NCBI GenBank assembly: GCA_033296885.1
Contig: MU863881.1
Coordinates: 372,001-436,000 of the forward strand
Length of the DNA stretch: 64,000 nucleotides
Direction of reading: 5' to 3'
DNA from: Triangularia verruculosa
Lineage: Eukaryota > Ascomycota > Sordariomycetes > Sordariales > Podosporaceae
In this document: positions 12,500-24,364 of the stretch, in pieces
How the letters are laid out: each line of letters begins with the position of its first letter
How positions within the stretch are numbered: the stretch's first letter is position 1
The notes under the pieces: model-generated
What the model was told of the DNA's origin: nothing
Database searches by the model: none
Seen by the model: only the letters and a program-made list of their open reading frames with translations
Position numbers and translations under genes: made by a program

Positions 12500-13797
12500 A
12501 TGTCACGTCCAGGCGCAAGGCCCATTCGACCGGGGGAATTGGACGCTTACCCGGGCTACGCTCGAAGAGAAGAGATTATCAATAGAGCCGACTATCTTCT
12601 TGAAAATTACCTCGAAGTGCCTCCTCACATTCAAGCTGCATTCGACATTCTTTCGAGAAAGGGTGAGGATTGGGCTACGGCTCACCCCGGAATGTATGTG
12701 TTAAGCTGGCGTGGTAGAATGAGGCGAAAACTAACATCACCCTAGAATATGCAATATCATCAGCTCTCTCCCGCCTGACCTTCCAGAGCGTAAGATCTAC
12801 AGAAGAGACAACTTGACTGAGCCGGATCCCGAAAATGAACCAGGATACTATAAAATCATGCGCCGTATCTTGCTGTCCGAGTCGCTCTTTTACGGAATCG
12901 ACGCCCAGGCACCAGCCGGCCACCTTCTTGAGCAATTCCGACTCTCTTCCGCCACCCCTGGCTCTTTCAAGAACCAACTGCAACAAGCCGGAATTTCCAT
13001 CACGACCCTCTTCACATTCACCAGAACCATCTCGCGCTACGCTAAGGACAACAAGATGCTGGCATCCGGGGAACCCTCAGCCCGCTCCGCCTCTTCCAGC
13101 AAGCCCCCCTCCGCCCCTTATAGCAAGGGCCCCCCAACCGAGCTGAGAAGTGGCATGCACTGGAAAGGTCTTCAACAGCAGAACCACGACCGCCAGGCTT
13201 ACTTCATCTCCGACATGGCCAGGTTCCTTCGAGGAAAGCCAGACAACCATACCACTCTCAAACATCTTACATTTGCCCTTCCGGACTCTGCCTCACCCCA
13301 TGAGTACCTCGACAAAGGCATCCTCAAAATCAACAGCCGCACCCTCGTGTTTGATACAACCCTTAACGACACCCTGCTCAAACTCATCCAAGAACTCGAC
13401 GTAAAACCAGGTGTTATCATCAAAGAATTCTGCTTCTGGCGGGACGGGGAGGACACCAACCTCCCAGAAAACCCCCCCAAGTGGTCGTAAGTTTCTCCGT
13501 CCCCCACTCCTCCAAAGACTAATATCTAACAACAACAACAAAAGTGATTCCTACACCGTCCGCCACTGGCTCTCAGATAACTACAATATCTACCACCCAC
13601 CTTCCATTCCCAACTTCCACAGCACACCCACCGGAAGCGGGTTCGTCTCCTGCAACCCCAGAATCTACATCCGCAAAAATAAGCCCCTGAAGAAAAAGAC
13701 CTCATCGTTGAGTGTATCGGGGCTCCTTGGGAGGGCCAGGAGTCTAAGTAGGGGCGGATCAGGGTCAGGGTCAGCGGGCGTGTCACCTTCGAGATAG
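12500..13797 (+). CDS. Unknown three-exon gene
   Basis: Exons 12500-12693, 12746-13486 and 13545-13797 join in frame to give about 395 residues. The introns are 52 and 58 nt long with GTATGT and GTAAGT donors. The protein has an N-terminal alpha-helical-looking region (ADYLLENYLEVPPHIQAAFD), a Ser/Pro-rich stretch near residues 195-215, and a charged second half containing KEFCFWRDGEDTNLPENPP. The C terminus is basic and Gly/Ser-rich (GRARSLSRGGSGSGSAG). There is no signal peptide or membrane segment. I do not recognise a family. Coding is supported by frame continuity over 1.2 kb and regular splice sites; function is unknown. Confidence 0.7.
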
Positions 13798-13930
13798 CTT
13801 GCCGGCGGGCAGGCAGGAATAACAAAGTGTACCATGCAAAGAAGATTGAAAAAAGATTTACAGCACTCTCTAGAAGAATTGAAAAAAAGAAATGGAAAAG
13901 AAGAATCTGAAACATTCGTGAATGTTATTG

Positions 13931-14002
13931 CACCCGACGTGGGACTCGAACCCACAGCCTTAAGATTAGAAGTCTTACGCGCTACCATTGCGCTAGCCGG
14001 GC
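13931..14002 (-). tRNA. tRNA-Arg (anticodon UCU)
   Basis: On the minus strand a 72-nt cloverleaf folds completely. The parts are a 7-bp acceptor stem (GCCCGGC with GTCGGGT, two G-U pairs), a 4-bp D stem GCGC, an anticodon stem TAAGA/TCTTA around loop CTTCTAA, and a T arm GTGGG-TTCGAGT-CCCAC. The anticodon is TCT, read as Arg. There is no intron. The arm lengths sum exactly to 72 with a G discriminator base. Confidence 0.95.
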
Positions 14003-14815
14003 TGGTGCTTTGATGAGAGTTCGCTGTGGAGTCAACACCTATCATTGCCACATCACAGCCGGTGTTGAGATGATTCCTACGGGTCCCAAAAGTAAAGGAA
14101 AATATTATCAACCAGAAGAAAACAAAAGCCATCGACAAAAGAGAAATGGTTGACGTTCCAAGTGGATATCTTACTAATTTTCCAATGCCTAATGCGGCGG
14201 GCCGCCGAGCGCCCACGTTCTCGACATGTTAGCATCCCTAGAGATCACAAACACTGTCCGGTAAAAAAAAAGATTATTGTTGTTATTGTATTCTTCCAAT
14301 GTACGGTGAAATGTCTCCTGCTTCTTCATAAGCTAGAGATAGAATTGGCTTGCGAGAAGCCGCCTTGGACCTGGTGGATATAGGCCTTCAGGTTCCTCAT
14401 CAACGGCATTCGTGATGACGATGAGAACAACAGCTCATACCCTGTAGCCCTTCTCGCGGGAATCGCTTGGTGGGCTTTGGCATGACATCCGGGAGTCTCT
14501 CGGTTCTTCTGCCTGTCTGTGGTGTCTAGTGGCGAGCATCGTGGTTCTGAAAATTCTTCAGGCAATTTGTGTTCTCCTGCGCGCTATAGATGCCCAAAGG
14601 TGATTAGCACTTGGATGGATTCGCCGTCGGTCGGCGTGGCTATTGGCGTGATGGTTAAGATTATGTGCCCCGTAATGTCTGTGCCGTATGACATAGCCCG
14701 ATTGTCGCAATGTTCTGATAACGGGGATGCTTGTTGCTCGCCCGCTGTCAGTCGCAAAATTTCCCCTTCTAACCCGGGTCGGCCCCAGATTGTCGACCAT
14801 ACCAATGCACGATCC
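14003..14815. other. Intergenic, no gene seen
   Basis: This is flanking DNA between the tRNA gene and the 3' end of the Psf3 gene. It holds short open frames only and a short poly-A run near 14263. Confidence 0.55.
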
Positions 14816-15479
14816 TCAGTTCTTCTTGATGCTCTCCATCCACTCTTTCCCGGCCTTGGCTCCATCGTGCGCCTTGCGGAAAAGCTTTCTCTCCCACTCG
14901 TCCAGTCCCCGTAAGAATTCTTCGCCAGCGCCGCCGATACCAAGATTGCTGCCCTCATCTTTCCCTTTTCCCTTAGTTCCAACGCCGCCAACCTTGCGAG
15001 CATGCAGAGAGATCTCTGCGGCGCGCGTTACGAACGTCTTGCGCAAGACGCTGCCAAGCTCCTGTTCCTCCGACAGGTCCATCATGTGTGTCGCAAGCCC
15101 ATAGAAGTGGGCGCTCTGATCGCGGAGTGGGACGGCACGAGGGTCAGCTTTGAGAGCTTGAACAACATCGTTTCCGAGGGCTCGGGGTAGGTCAAATGTG
15201 ACAAAGGTCTTGTTGTCGGGGCCGCCGGTATTGGCAATGACGAGCATTTCAGCTAGCCATAGCGGGAGACTGACTTTGGTCCCTGCTTTTAGAGGTTGGG
15301 TTGGGGTGTTGTCGAGGTAGCCAAGGTCGGGAATGTCGAGCTGAAAGGTACATGGGATTTTCTGTGGCCATCAAGGTGTTGATTAGTGACGTGATAGGCA
15401 AACGGAACAACCGGGGCTGGCGGGAGTGGCTTCGTACCTCGGCGTCTGTGAGAATGGAGTCAATGTCATAGTAGGACAT
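14816..15479 (-). CDS. psf3: GINS complex subunit Psf3
   Basis: Two exons, 15479-15438 and 15361-14816, encode about 195 residues, the usual size for Psf3. GINS (Sld5-Psf1-Psf2-Psf3) joins Cdc45 and Mcm2-7 to form the replicative helicase in the nucleus. The N terminus MSYYDIDSILTDAE, followed across the intron by KIPCTFQLDIPDLGYLD and then LKAGTKVSLPLWLAEML, is the typical Psf3 opening. The C-terminal half is helical. The exon join is phase 0 with donor GTACGA and acceptor CAG. The gene faces away from Mn-SOD, so the two share a 402-bp intergenic promoter region. Confidence 0.93.
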
Positions 15480-15881
15480 GTTGGCGGTAGAATAGTCGTC
15501 CGACCTCGAGGACGAAGAACAACATCAAGCGGCCGGTCCCTGAATTCTGGTCTCAAGAAGACGCGACATCCTGGAGGGGCAGCGGCGCGTGCATGTGTCG
15601 GATCGAGTGCGCTCGAGCCACCGGGGGATCCAAGCTACAGTTGGCACCACCCACCGTTGAAGCCGGGGTGGCTGCAAAGTGGAGACAATGACGAAATGGT
15701 GACTAGCGAAGTTACCGAAGCTTCCATCGAGCCCAAAGCCGAACAAGTTTGAACTTTGACGTCTTAAGCTTCCTTGCAATTGAAGTCAAAAAAGGTATTG
15801 TTGACAGCACGCCGCCTCGAAACTCTAAATAGCCAGGCACTCAATTGACCCCTTTCGCAACAGCCAAACACAATTATCACC
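15480..15881. promoter_or_regulatory. Shared divergent promoter, psf3 / Mn-SOD
   Basis: These 402 bp separate two divergent start codons and must hold both promoters. I see no decisive operator motif. Confidence 0.5.
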
Positions 15882-16714
15882 ATGTCTTCCACTCTTCTCC
15901 GCACCGTCCCCGCCCTTCGTGGTGCTCTCCGAGCTTCGGGAGCTGTCAAGCCCGCCGTTGCCCTCGCCAGCACCAGCTTCGTCCGCTGCAAGGCCACTCT
16001 CCCCGATCTTCCGTGTAAGTATATCAACAGGCGCCACCAACCACGGTTCAGCCCACGTTGATAAGGCACGGTATTAATCTGTTCCCGCTTAGATGACTAC
16101 AATGCCCTCGAACCCTATATCTCCTCCAAGATTATGGAGCTTCACCACAAGAAGCACCACCAAACATACGTCACTGGCCTTAACACGGCCCTTGAGAACA
16201 TCGCAAAGGCCCAGGAGCAGGGTGACTTCACCAAGGCTGCCTCCATGGCGCCTCTCCTCAACTTTCACGGTGGTGGTCACGTCAACCACTCTCTCTTCTG
16301 GGAGAACCTTGCCCCTGCCAGCAGAGAGGGCGGCGGCGAGCCTACTGGCGACCTCAAGGTGCGTAAGCCCCGAGAACTACCTGGATAACCGAGCTAACGT
16401 GTGTTTCTGTGATTCAGACTGCCATTGAGGACGACTTCGGCAGCTTCGAGGACTTCCGCAAGCAAATGAACACCACCTTGGCTGGCATTCAGGGCAGCGG
16501 TTGGGCGTGGCTTGTCAAGGACAAGGAGAGCGACACTCTGAGCATCGTCACTCGTGCCAACCAGGACCCCGTCACTGGCGCCTTTGTGCCTCTACTGGGC
16601 ATTGACGCCTGGGAGCACGCGTACTACCTTCAGTACGAGAACCGCAAGGCCGAGTACTTTGATGCCATCTGGAACATTATCAACTGGAAGACCGTTGCCA
16701 AGCGGTATGACTAA
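15882..16714 (+). CDS. sod2: Mitochondrial manganese superoxide dismutase
   Basis: Exons 15882-16014, 16093-16358 and 16418-16714 encode about 231 residues. The enzyme converts superoxide to O2 and H2O2 in the mitochondrial matrix. The first about 40 residues are rich in Arg, Ala and Ser with no acids, a typical presequence ending near RCKATLPDLP. The mature part shows the Mn/Fe-SOD signatures: the first His ligand in MELHHKKHHQTY, the second in GGGHVNHSLFWENL, and the Asp and His ligands in DAWEHAYYLQYENRKAEY. The gap between exons 1 and 2 splits a Tyr codon. The Gly-Gly-rich segment suits Mn rather than Fe, as usual in fungal mitochondria. Identification is firm. Confidence 0.95.
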
Positions 16715-19128
16715 AGAGAGTGGGAGGAATAACCGGATGAGATGTGTATCATAGAACTGAGAGCGTATCGCGTATATATTGGAGAACCGTCATTTGAATA
16801 CGATCAACTTTCAACCACCAGTCTGTATGTTTGTTTGTATCAAAACCGAGTACCTGGACTGATACCGCTAGAGTTCGAGGAGTGGAAGATGGGTGCCAAG
16901 ACCGGTGGTGTTCCGCGAGATTCGACTCGGCTCGGCCGACCGGCACCGATACAAAGTCCGACGATCCTTCTGATGTTGAAAGAGAAAAGCTTTCAGGGCC
17001 CCGTGATGATGTCCAGAGGCTGAAAATGTCTCTTCGGGAAGCGACACCGCCCTCTCAACAAATACCGCCCTGGGGTGACACAGCAAGCAAACATGGTGTC
17101 GTGGTGTCACGGGGGTGGTGGTGGCATGTTCTGCCGAGTCCAACTCGAGACGTCTCGAAGGGACCACAGTGAGCAAGGTCGAATGTTGACAGGCCATCCT
17201 TGGGCGGCTTGGCCCATGCAGTTCATGACCACCAAGCACTTTGGTTCAGAAGCTGAGTGGGGTGCCCGTTGCTTGCAGGTTCCCGGTTTTGCCCCGCACC
17301 CATCCTTGGGACTCGGATCAGCGCTGCCCCTCTTCCCCGCCATGCTAAAGGTCTTGTTCACAACAACCGGGGGGGTACAACTGGAAATACCACTGACATC
17401 TCGTTGTGCTCAGCCAATTACTAGACTGTTTTTCTACCTATCATGGGATGGCGTATTCTGCTCACTGGACGACAGTTTGCTGATAGCATTTTGATTGTCT
17501 GAAAATGGTACCATTTTAACCCGGGGAGATCTGTCTTCTCAGCTTGGAGAGCTGTGAATTGGCTGATCTCGTCCACATGCTCTGGGTGTGACCTGACTGC
17601 AGCCCTGCACTGCCGCCAAAGCACATGTTACTCAGAAATAGTTCCTGACAGAACCCACCTCCATAGGCCAATACGGGAACCAGAGAAGCAGGTCAGGGCG
17701 ATTTCCAAGTACCAGTTAGCCGAGCATTCGTGGGGTCCCTGCTGTGCCCAGCAGAGCCGGCGCGGCCGGCTATCGTATGATCTTGTCGAGGTGGTCCATG
17801 AGGCACCCATATGCTCTGGTATAAGTCATTCTACCTACCACTGAGCAGCAGTTTTGCAAGCACGATGAATACTCATTATTCATAGCCCAATACTGCCCAG
17901 TTCACCAAATACCTCATCACCCACCTCGTCACATATGCAGATTCACAACCCCGCAACGGGCAACAAATTCTCGTTGTCGTTGTCCACGTCCAACCACCCC
18001 CTGTCGACGCCCCTTGGCTCAAGCCCCTGTTGATTGCCCCGCTAGCCGCACGGCATCTCCAACGCTAGAAGGCCACTAACGCCGATTACACTACGAACCG
18101 GAACCAAGACGTCACCACCTGAAGACGCGGGTGATAGTCGAAGAGAGGGGTTCATCTCAAAATTCTGGCCATACTCACTAATCATTCTCCTACATCCATA
18201 TTGCTTTATGGGAGACTGGCATCTCAGACGATCAAACCAACAGCCGGAATATCCTTGAAGCTCTTCGGAAAACAGTCTCACATCTGGACGTTGCTATCCA
18301 ATCGAGGCTCTGCTGTAAGTTGCTGCTCAGTGTTCACCTTCCACACCTCCGCATAATTACACATCCGTTTTGGACTCGCGCATGGACTTTCTCACCGACT
18401 TTACAACCTGCACTTGAATGTATCAGGAAGGAGTGTGTAGGTGTGGTAGCTCTCACCCAATGACCTGTGTCAGTCCTAGGCAACCCTGCTGTGACCCCAA
18501 CCGCAAGATGCATTCATGTCCTGCCAGGGCCATCTACAGTCTTTTAGTCGGATGTGCCCAGACGAGGAGGCTGCAGGAAAACGCAGATGGTGTATCTTGT
18601 GATTCCGTCGGGCAACGAGATGGATGGCATGCTGTGGCGCGGGGATTAAGCTCCGTGTGTTCCTACGCCGAGAGTGGCACAAGGCAGGGGGCGAAACGGA
18701 GGGCTCAGGACCCAACGAGATGTTCCAATTCATTTTCGCCCTTGGAGGTACAGAGATCAAACTTCGGATCGTGAAATTGACAATCTTGCAGGTGGCACCA
18801 TCAAAGTCCCGGCAGTCTGGACAAAGGAAACCCCTTGGGAAGCACCGACCTGACATCCACACATCGTCTGAGCTGATTGCTACCCCGCCTCATAGCAAGT
18901 CTCCCAGCACGAGAAAGCAGACCACTGCATCGCAGCATCCCACACAGCTGCAGACCAAGAGACGCACCCGCCGTCCACTGCTACACATTGGCTACCCCGG
19001 TCCGGCAACTTGGACCCGCCTGCCTGCAGCTGCAAGACGAAGAGCTGCGTCACCGCCTCGCGAAGACCTCCCCCGCGGTGTGCGAGTCCAGAGCTGCTCG
19101 GCAGCTGTTTTGTCCCGATTCTTGAACA
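16715..19128. other. Long intergenic region upstream of trehalose phosphorylase
   Basis: About 2.4 kb hold no credible coding gene. The part closest to 19128 stays open in a frame but is Pro/Arg/Ser-rich and is better read as promoter and 5' leader. A long regulatory region would suit a strongly regulated gene, but I see no defined element. Confidence 0.5.
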
Positions 19129-21990
19129 ATGGATCAGCACCCCTCTCCCTCACCCACCCTGGCTTCCCGCCACCATAACGACCTGGAGAGCGCCGTCCCA
19201 TCCTCGCCATCCCAAGCCCAGGACGGGTCTGGTTCGTCCAAGCCTCCCCGCTTTGCCCGTCAACTGGCCTCGTCCCCGGCTGCAATCCAGGAACAGGAAA
19301 CAGCTATAACCCCTTTGTCCCCCGCCTCCACCTCTGAGCCCACTCCCGCTCAACCTCAACCTTCTTCCTCAGATCGTGACTCTTTGTCTGTAGACCCACC
19401 AGAGCCAACCTCAGATCACACACATCCGCGATCCCATCCAGATCATTATAACCACAAGAGTCTCCGTCCTGTCTTACACGCTCTCAACGCAGCCATGGCG
19501 TTCGAAAAGGGGCGAAAGTTCTCCACGGGCACTTCGGTGCACCGTAAGCGCCAGATGAGCACATTGGTTGAGAAGGAAGGTCATTTTGGTCCAGCCCTCA
19601 CCGTAAGCTAGCCGCCCTGCTGTCCTCGTTGTCCTTCACAGCTGTGAGGCTAACGACTTCACTTCTCAAGACACTCTACCTTGGCGTCTCTGCTGTCTTC
19701 GCAGACGACCATACCGCCGTCGTGGCCTTGGCTATTCATGACACGGTCTATCTCGTGGATTTCTCCGTCAAGCATATTGTGCTCGACGATGCCTTGAAGA
19801 TGGGCGCCGATCTGATTGCCGACTATGTAATCTCCGAGGTTGAAAAGTACGAGCACGAGAACTTTGCCAAGTTCATCGGTGCTGGCCTCCCGACAACGCT
19901 CAAGTACATGAGCCCAAGCCTGTGCTCCCGTCTCTGGCTGGAGCTGGATATTGTGCCCATTGTCATGCGCCCCGATGACGAACACAAGGAGAAGTCGTTC
20001 TGGGATGTTAAACGTGTTGATGAACAGGCCGATTCTATGGCCCGGAAGTGCATCATGTAAGTGCTGGTGTCGTTTCTGAGGTCGACAGGGCCGCTCTGAC
20101 CACAGTTGATAGGAATTTTGGCCCCTCTCTTGTTCCTCTTCTCCATGTTGGCTGGCGAGGAATCGTTCAGACCGACGCTGGTTTCCGTGCCCATCTTACA
20201 ACAGTCCAGAACCACAAGGACACGTGCAGTCATGCCACTTGGGAATCCATGTTGACCTATGCGAAGAAGCTTCGCGGAAATAAGACCAAGATTGCGTTCT
20301 TTAGTTCCACGCCTCAAGGTGGTGGCGTGGCCCTCATGCGCCACGCACTGGTTCGTTTCGCCCGTATGCTGGGTGTCGATTTGACCTGGTATGGTAAGTA
20401 TTGGAAACCTCGAAAGCCCCTACTCGGAAGCCTGTAAAGTTAACTCTGTTATGCAGTGCCCAAGCCTCGTCCCGGCGTCTTCCGCATCACCAAGAACATC
20501 CACAACATTCTCCAGGGTGTGAGCCACCCAGACCAACGAATCTCGGCCGAGGAGAAGCAGTCAATTCTTGACTGGATCACCGAAAATGCCAACCGTTACT
20601 GGTTCTCCGAGGGTGGGCCATTGTGCTCGCCCGCAGACGGTGGTGCTGATATCGTAATTGTAAGTACCCTCCACATCCGTCTCGATGAGCCTTTTTTCCC
20701 TCATCAGCGTCAACGTCTTACCCCCCTTTATGCACGTTCCTTGGCATGATGTTGCTGCGCCTGAGAGCAGCTGACCACAACCACCGCAACGAGAGCGTGG
20801 GGGAGTTATTTGTCTGCCATGCGAGAGAGTGAGAGTACCATGGTTGGGATGCTAACCGCATGTAGATTGACGACCCGCAAATGCCTGGTCTCATTCCCCT
20901 CATCAAGAAAGCCACTCCGGACCGTCCGGTCCTGTACCGATCCCACATCCAGATCCGTAGCGATCTCGTCGCCAAGGCTGGCTCACCACAAGCCGACATC
21001 TGGGACTTCCTCTGGAGTAACATCCAGGGAGCTGACATGTTCATCAGCCATCCTATCCCCATCTTCGTCCCCCATACCGTTCCCCGAGAGAAGGTTGTGT
21101 ACCTCCCAGCGACCACTGATTGGCTCGATGGTCTCAACAAGCACTTGAACAAGTGGGATTCAGGTTACTATGGTCACATCTACAATGTGGCTTGCCACTC
21201 ACAGCGGATGACGGAGCTCAACTGGCCTGCCCGCAAGTACATCATCCAGGTCGCCCGCTTCGATCCTGCAAAGGGTATCCCAACGGTCATTGACTCTTAT
21301 GCCGAATTCCGTCGGCGGTGCGACAAGCAAGGCCTGACTGATGTCCCTCAGTTGGTTGTCTGCGGCAACGGCTCGGTGGATGATCCCGACGCCAGCATGA
21401 TCTACGATCAGACCATGAGCCAGCTCGAGACATACTACCCTGACCTGATCAGGGACGTCAGCGTCATGCGTCTTGACCCCAACGATCAACTGATCAACAC
21501 CCTCCTTGCCAATGCCCACGTTGTCCTCCAGCTCTCCACCCGCGAGGGGTTCGAGGTCAAGGTATCGGAGGCTCTCCACGCCGGCCGCCCCGTCATTGTC
21601 ACTGCCACCGGCGGCATTCCCCTCCAGGTCAAGGACAAGGTCAACGGCTACCTTGTCACCCCCGGCGACTGGAAGGCTGTTGCTGGCCACCTGATGGAGC
21701 TCTTCACCGACGAAGAGCTCTGGAAGAAGATGAGCCATGCTGCTGCCACCGGTGTGTCGGATGAGATTGGCACTGTTGGCAATGCCCTCGGCTGGTTCTA
21801 CTTGGCCGCCAAGTGGAACGAGGTTGGTGTTGAGAAGCACGGCAAGGGAGGCCTGAAGGGCAATGAGAAGTGGGTGAATGATATGGCTCGCGAAGAGGCC
21901 GGCTTCCCTTATGCCGAGGGGGAGAACAGGCTGCCACGACATTTTACGCAGAACAAGGATGTGGCTGTTTATCCGAAGCCTGCTGCTTGA
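19129..21990 (+). CDS. ccg-9: Trehalose phosphorylase, CCG-9-type glycosyltransferase
   Basis: Five exons (19129-19602, 19671-20056, 20113-20393, 20457-20659, 20866-21990) give about 822 residues. The protein matches fungal trehalose phosphorylase/trehalose synthase, known in Neurospora as clock-controlled gene 9. The enzyme reversibly converts trehalose plus phosphate to glucose 1-phosphate and glucose, and is cytosolic. The C-terminal half is a GT-B fold of family GT4: it has the E-x7-E motif in EGFEVKVSEALHAGRPVI, followed by GGIPLQV. The N-terminal half includes the conserved-looking segment STPQGGGVALMRHALVRF. The first about 120 residues are Pro/Ser-rich and probably disordered. A second in-frame ATG at 19495 (MAFEKGRKFSTGTSVH) may be the true start, since conservation seems to begin there. 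Light or clock control is known for the homologue, not seen here. Confidence 0.9.
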
Positions 21991-22292
21991 GGTGGGGATC
22001 GTGATCTTGGGTGATGAATGCCAGGTATAAAAGATGATTGATACCATGGGGGCGCGATTGTTTTGTGGTTGTCTGTGTGCAAGGGATACGAAAGACTAGA
22101 TGATGTTTTTGGGTTGGGCATCTTTGTAGTATGGTGTTGTTCAAAAATGGTTGTGGGTTTGAGAAGAGGTATGTGATTTTGTTTGTGACGAATTATACCG
22201 TTCGGTTCAAATACGTCTATGATAGTTCAGTCGCCTGCAACCTTTTTCTGTGATCATGTCCAAACATCGACCCAACAGTGTGGTGGTAGGAA
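21991..22292. other. Convergent 3' region
   Basis: About 300 bp separate the stop codons of two convergent genes. It is T/G-rich, as expected for 3' UTRs, and has no other feature. Confidence 0.5.
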
Positions 22293-23376
22293 TTATACCG
22301 ACATCTCCATGGAGATAATTTTATGTGGGTTGTACCCCTTGATCTCAAAGTCCTCCAGCTTCCACCCGTCAATGCTGCCACCCTTTTCCTTCTTGATTTC
22401 TAATTCAGGAAAGTCCCTTGGTTCTCTTTCCAGCTGGGTCTGAAGGGCATCCACATGGTTGAGATAGACATGCGCGTCACCCATCACATGTGTCAAGCTC
22501 CCGGGCACCAGGTCGCAAACGTGCGCCAGCATATGCGTCAAAAGCGCATAACTGGCGATATTAAACGGCACCCCCAATCCCATGTCGCAACTCCTCTGGT
22601 ACAACTGGCAGTGTAAATGCCCCTTGACCTCCTTCCCTTCCCCCGTCTCTTTCCTCGATCTCGGATACGAGACGTAGAACTGCGCAAACATGTGGCATGG
22701 CGGCAGAACCATCTGGGGCATATCCTTTGGATTCCACGCCGACAAGATCAGCCGTCTATCGTATGGGTTCGTCTTCAAGGTGTGGACTATCCTCGCGAGC
22801 TGGTCGACGCCCTGGCCGGCGTAGTCGGTCTTGGCGTCGACGTATTCGGCGCCGAAGTGCCGCCATTGGAAGCCGTACACGGGGCCGAGGTCGCCTTCTT
22901 CGCGGTGGGTGAGACCCAGCGAGTCGAGGAAGGCGCGGGAGCCGTTGCCGTCCCAGATCTTGACGTTCTGCTCCGAGAGGGGGAGGGATGAGGTGGTGCC
23001 GGAGATGAACCAGAGGAGCTCGAGGATGACGGCGCGGGTGAAGACGCGCTTTGTGGTGAGGAGGGGAAGGATCGGGGTGCCGGAGGGGGTGGAGAGGGAG
23101 AATTTGAGGGGGGTGGGAGCGAAGATTGAGTAAGTGCCTGTGCCGGTTCTGTTGGGGGAAGGAAAGAGTTAGTGAGAGGTGGAGAATGGGGGAAAGGGGG
23201 AAAGGGGGAGGAGCGCACCGGTCACGACGAAGCTCGCCGTTTTCGAGGATGTCGCGGACGAGATCGAGGTATTGGTATTCTTCGTGTCTCTTTGAGGGGC
23301 CGTTTGAGGAGGTAGTGGCGGAGGCTGCTTGGGCTGCGGCCGGCGCGGGGGCGGCGGAGGGGGCCTCGACTGTCAT
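22293..23376 (-). CDS. Thymidylate synthase
   Basis: Two exons, 23376-23219 and 23148-22293, encode about 337 residues. The enzyme methylates dUMP to dTMP using methylenetetrahydrofolate. The catalytic Cys lies in PPCHMFAQFYV and the phosphate-binding Arg in QRSCDMGLGVPFNIASY. The substrate-site Asn is in the same block and the C-terminal signature is HVYLNHVDALQTQLER. The N-terminal 30 residues are Ala/Pro-rich and extend beyond the bacterial enzyme; conservation starts near HEEYQYLDLVRDILENG. The intron splits an Arg codon. The gene diverges from dim1 across 431 bp. Identification is firm. Confidence 0.96.
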
Positions 23377-23807
23377 TTTTGGTTGTTTGAAAGGTTTGGG
23401 CAATATTGAAGGTCTCGCGACAACGCTTAGTGTGTATCCGGGCTGGTAATGGCGATATTGTCTAGAGACAAAGTTGAGGGGCACAAGGGGCTCTGGTCGA
23501 AATCCATTAACGCGTCGACGCGAAAGAGCGCGCCGCCGGGCGGTGGGCCGTGCACCTGGTAAGGCTGAAAAGTGAATGGTTCTGGCCAATTACGTCAGCA
23601 GATTCGGAGAGTGCGCGGCGGGGCTCTTCGACAGCCTTCGAGAAGGCGGCGCAGATGGTGCAAGTTGCCTCAACCTCGACATCTTTTTTGACCACAGCCT
23701 ACCATCACGGCGCAACACAGGTTACGGCCCTTGACGACTGACCCCAGCGACACTATCTGCGAACCCTGCCCGACCGATTTCAGCGCCCAAGACAACATTA
23801 CCCGGCC
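23377..23807. promoter_or_regulatory. Shared divergent promoter, thymidylate synthase / dim1
   Basis: The 431-bp gap between two divergent start codons must hold both promoters. A CpG-rich stretch with repeated CGCG-like words lies near 23510-23540 and could contain ACGCG (MluI cell-cycle box)-like sites: ACGCG occurs twice in TTAACGCGTCGACGCGAAAG. For a DNA-synthesis gene this would fit G1/S control, but that is inference. Confidence 0.45.
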
Positions 23808-24364
23808 ATGTCGTACGCTAGCCCCCGCCTCCTCTCTATCTTCGAGTAGGTTGACCTGTTGCTAACGGCTTCTAGTTTCGTGTTGCCGCACTTGGAAACC
23901 GGTTGGCACGTCGACCAAGCCATCCTCAGCGAAGAAGACCGCCTTGTGGTTATCAGATTCGGGAGAGACTACAGTCCCGAATGCATGCGACAAGATGAGG
24001 TGCTCTACCGCATCGCCGACAAGGTGAAGAACTTTGCCGTCATCTGTAGGTGTAGCCCTCAGTTTCCTGGCGCCCATAGAGCCATCGCTGACGTTGGATA
24101 TTGCTCACAGATCTCTGCGACATTGACAAGGTCCCCGACTTCAACACGATGTACGAGCTCTACGACGAGTGCACCCTCATGTTCTTCTTCCGCAACAAGC
24201 ACATGATGATCGATTTGGGAACCGGTGACAACAACAAGATCAAGTGGGTGCTGGAAGATAAGCAGGAGCTGATCGACATTATCGAGACGGTGTACCGGGG
24301 CGCGAAGAAGGGACGCGGTCTGGTGGTCAGTCCCAAGGACTACTCAACCAGACATCGGTACTAA
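23808..24364 (+). CDS. dim1: U5 snRNP / mitosis protein Dim1 (thioredoxin-like 4A)
   Basis: Three coding exons (23808-23812, 23876-24045, 24111-24364) give 142 residues, exactly the family length. Dim1 is a thioredoxin-fold protein of the U4/U6.U5 tri-snRNP, needed for pre-mRNA splicing in the nucleus. The sequence shows the invariant features VLPHLETGWHVDQAILSEE, the FGRDYSPECMRQDEVL segment where a redox CxxC would be, and the C-terminal FFFRNKHMMIDLGTGDNNKI. The first coding exon is only five nucleotides (ATGTC), so the start is easily missed; the donor is GTACGC and the acceptor CTAG. Identification is firm. Confidence 0.96.

Noticed and set aside
21199..22047. 282-codon open frame on the minus strand
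   Set aside because: Antisense to the last exon of trehalose phosphorylase; no family resemblance.
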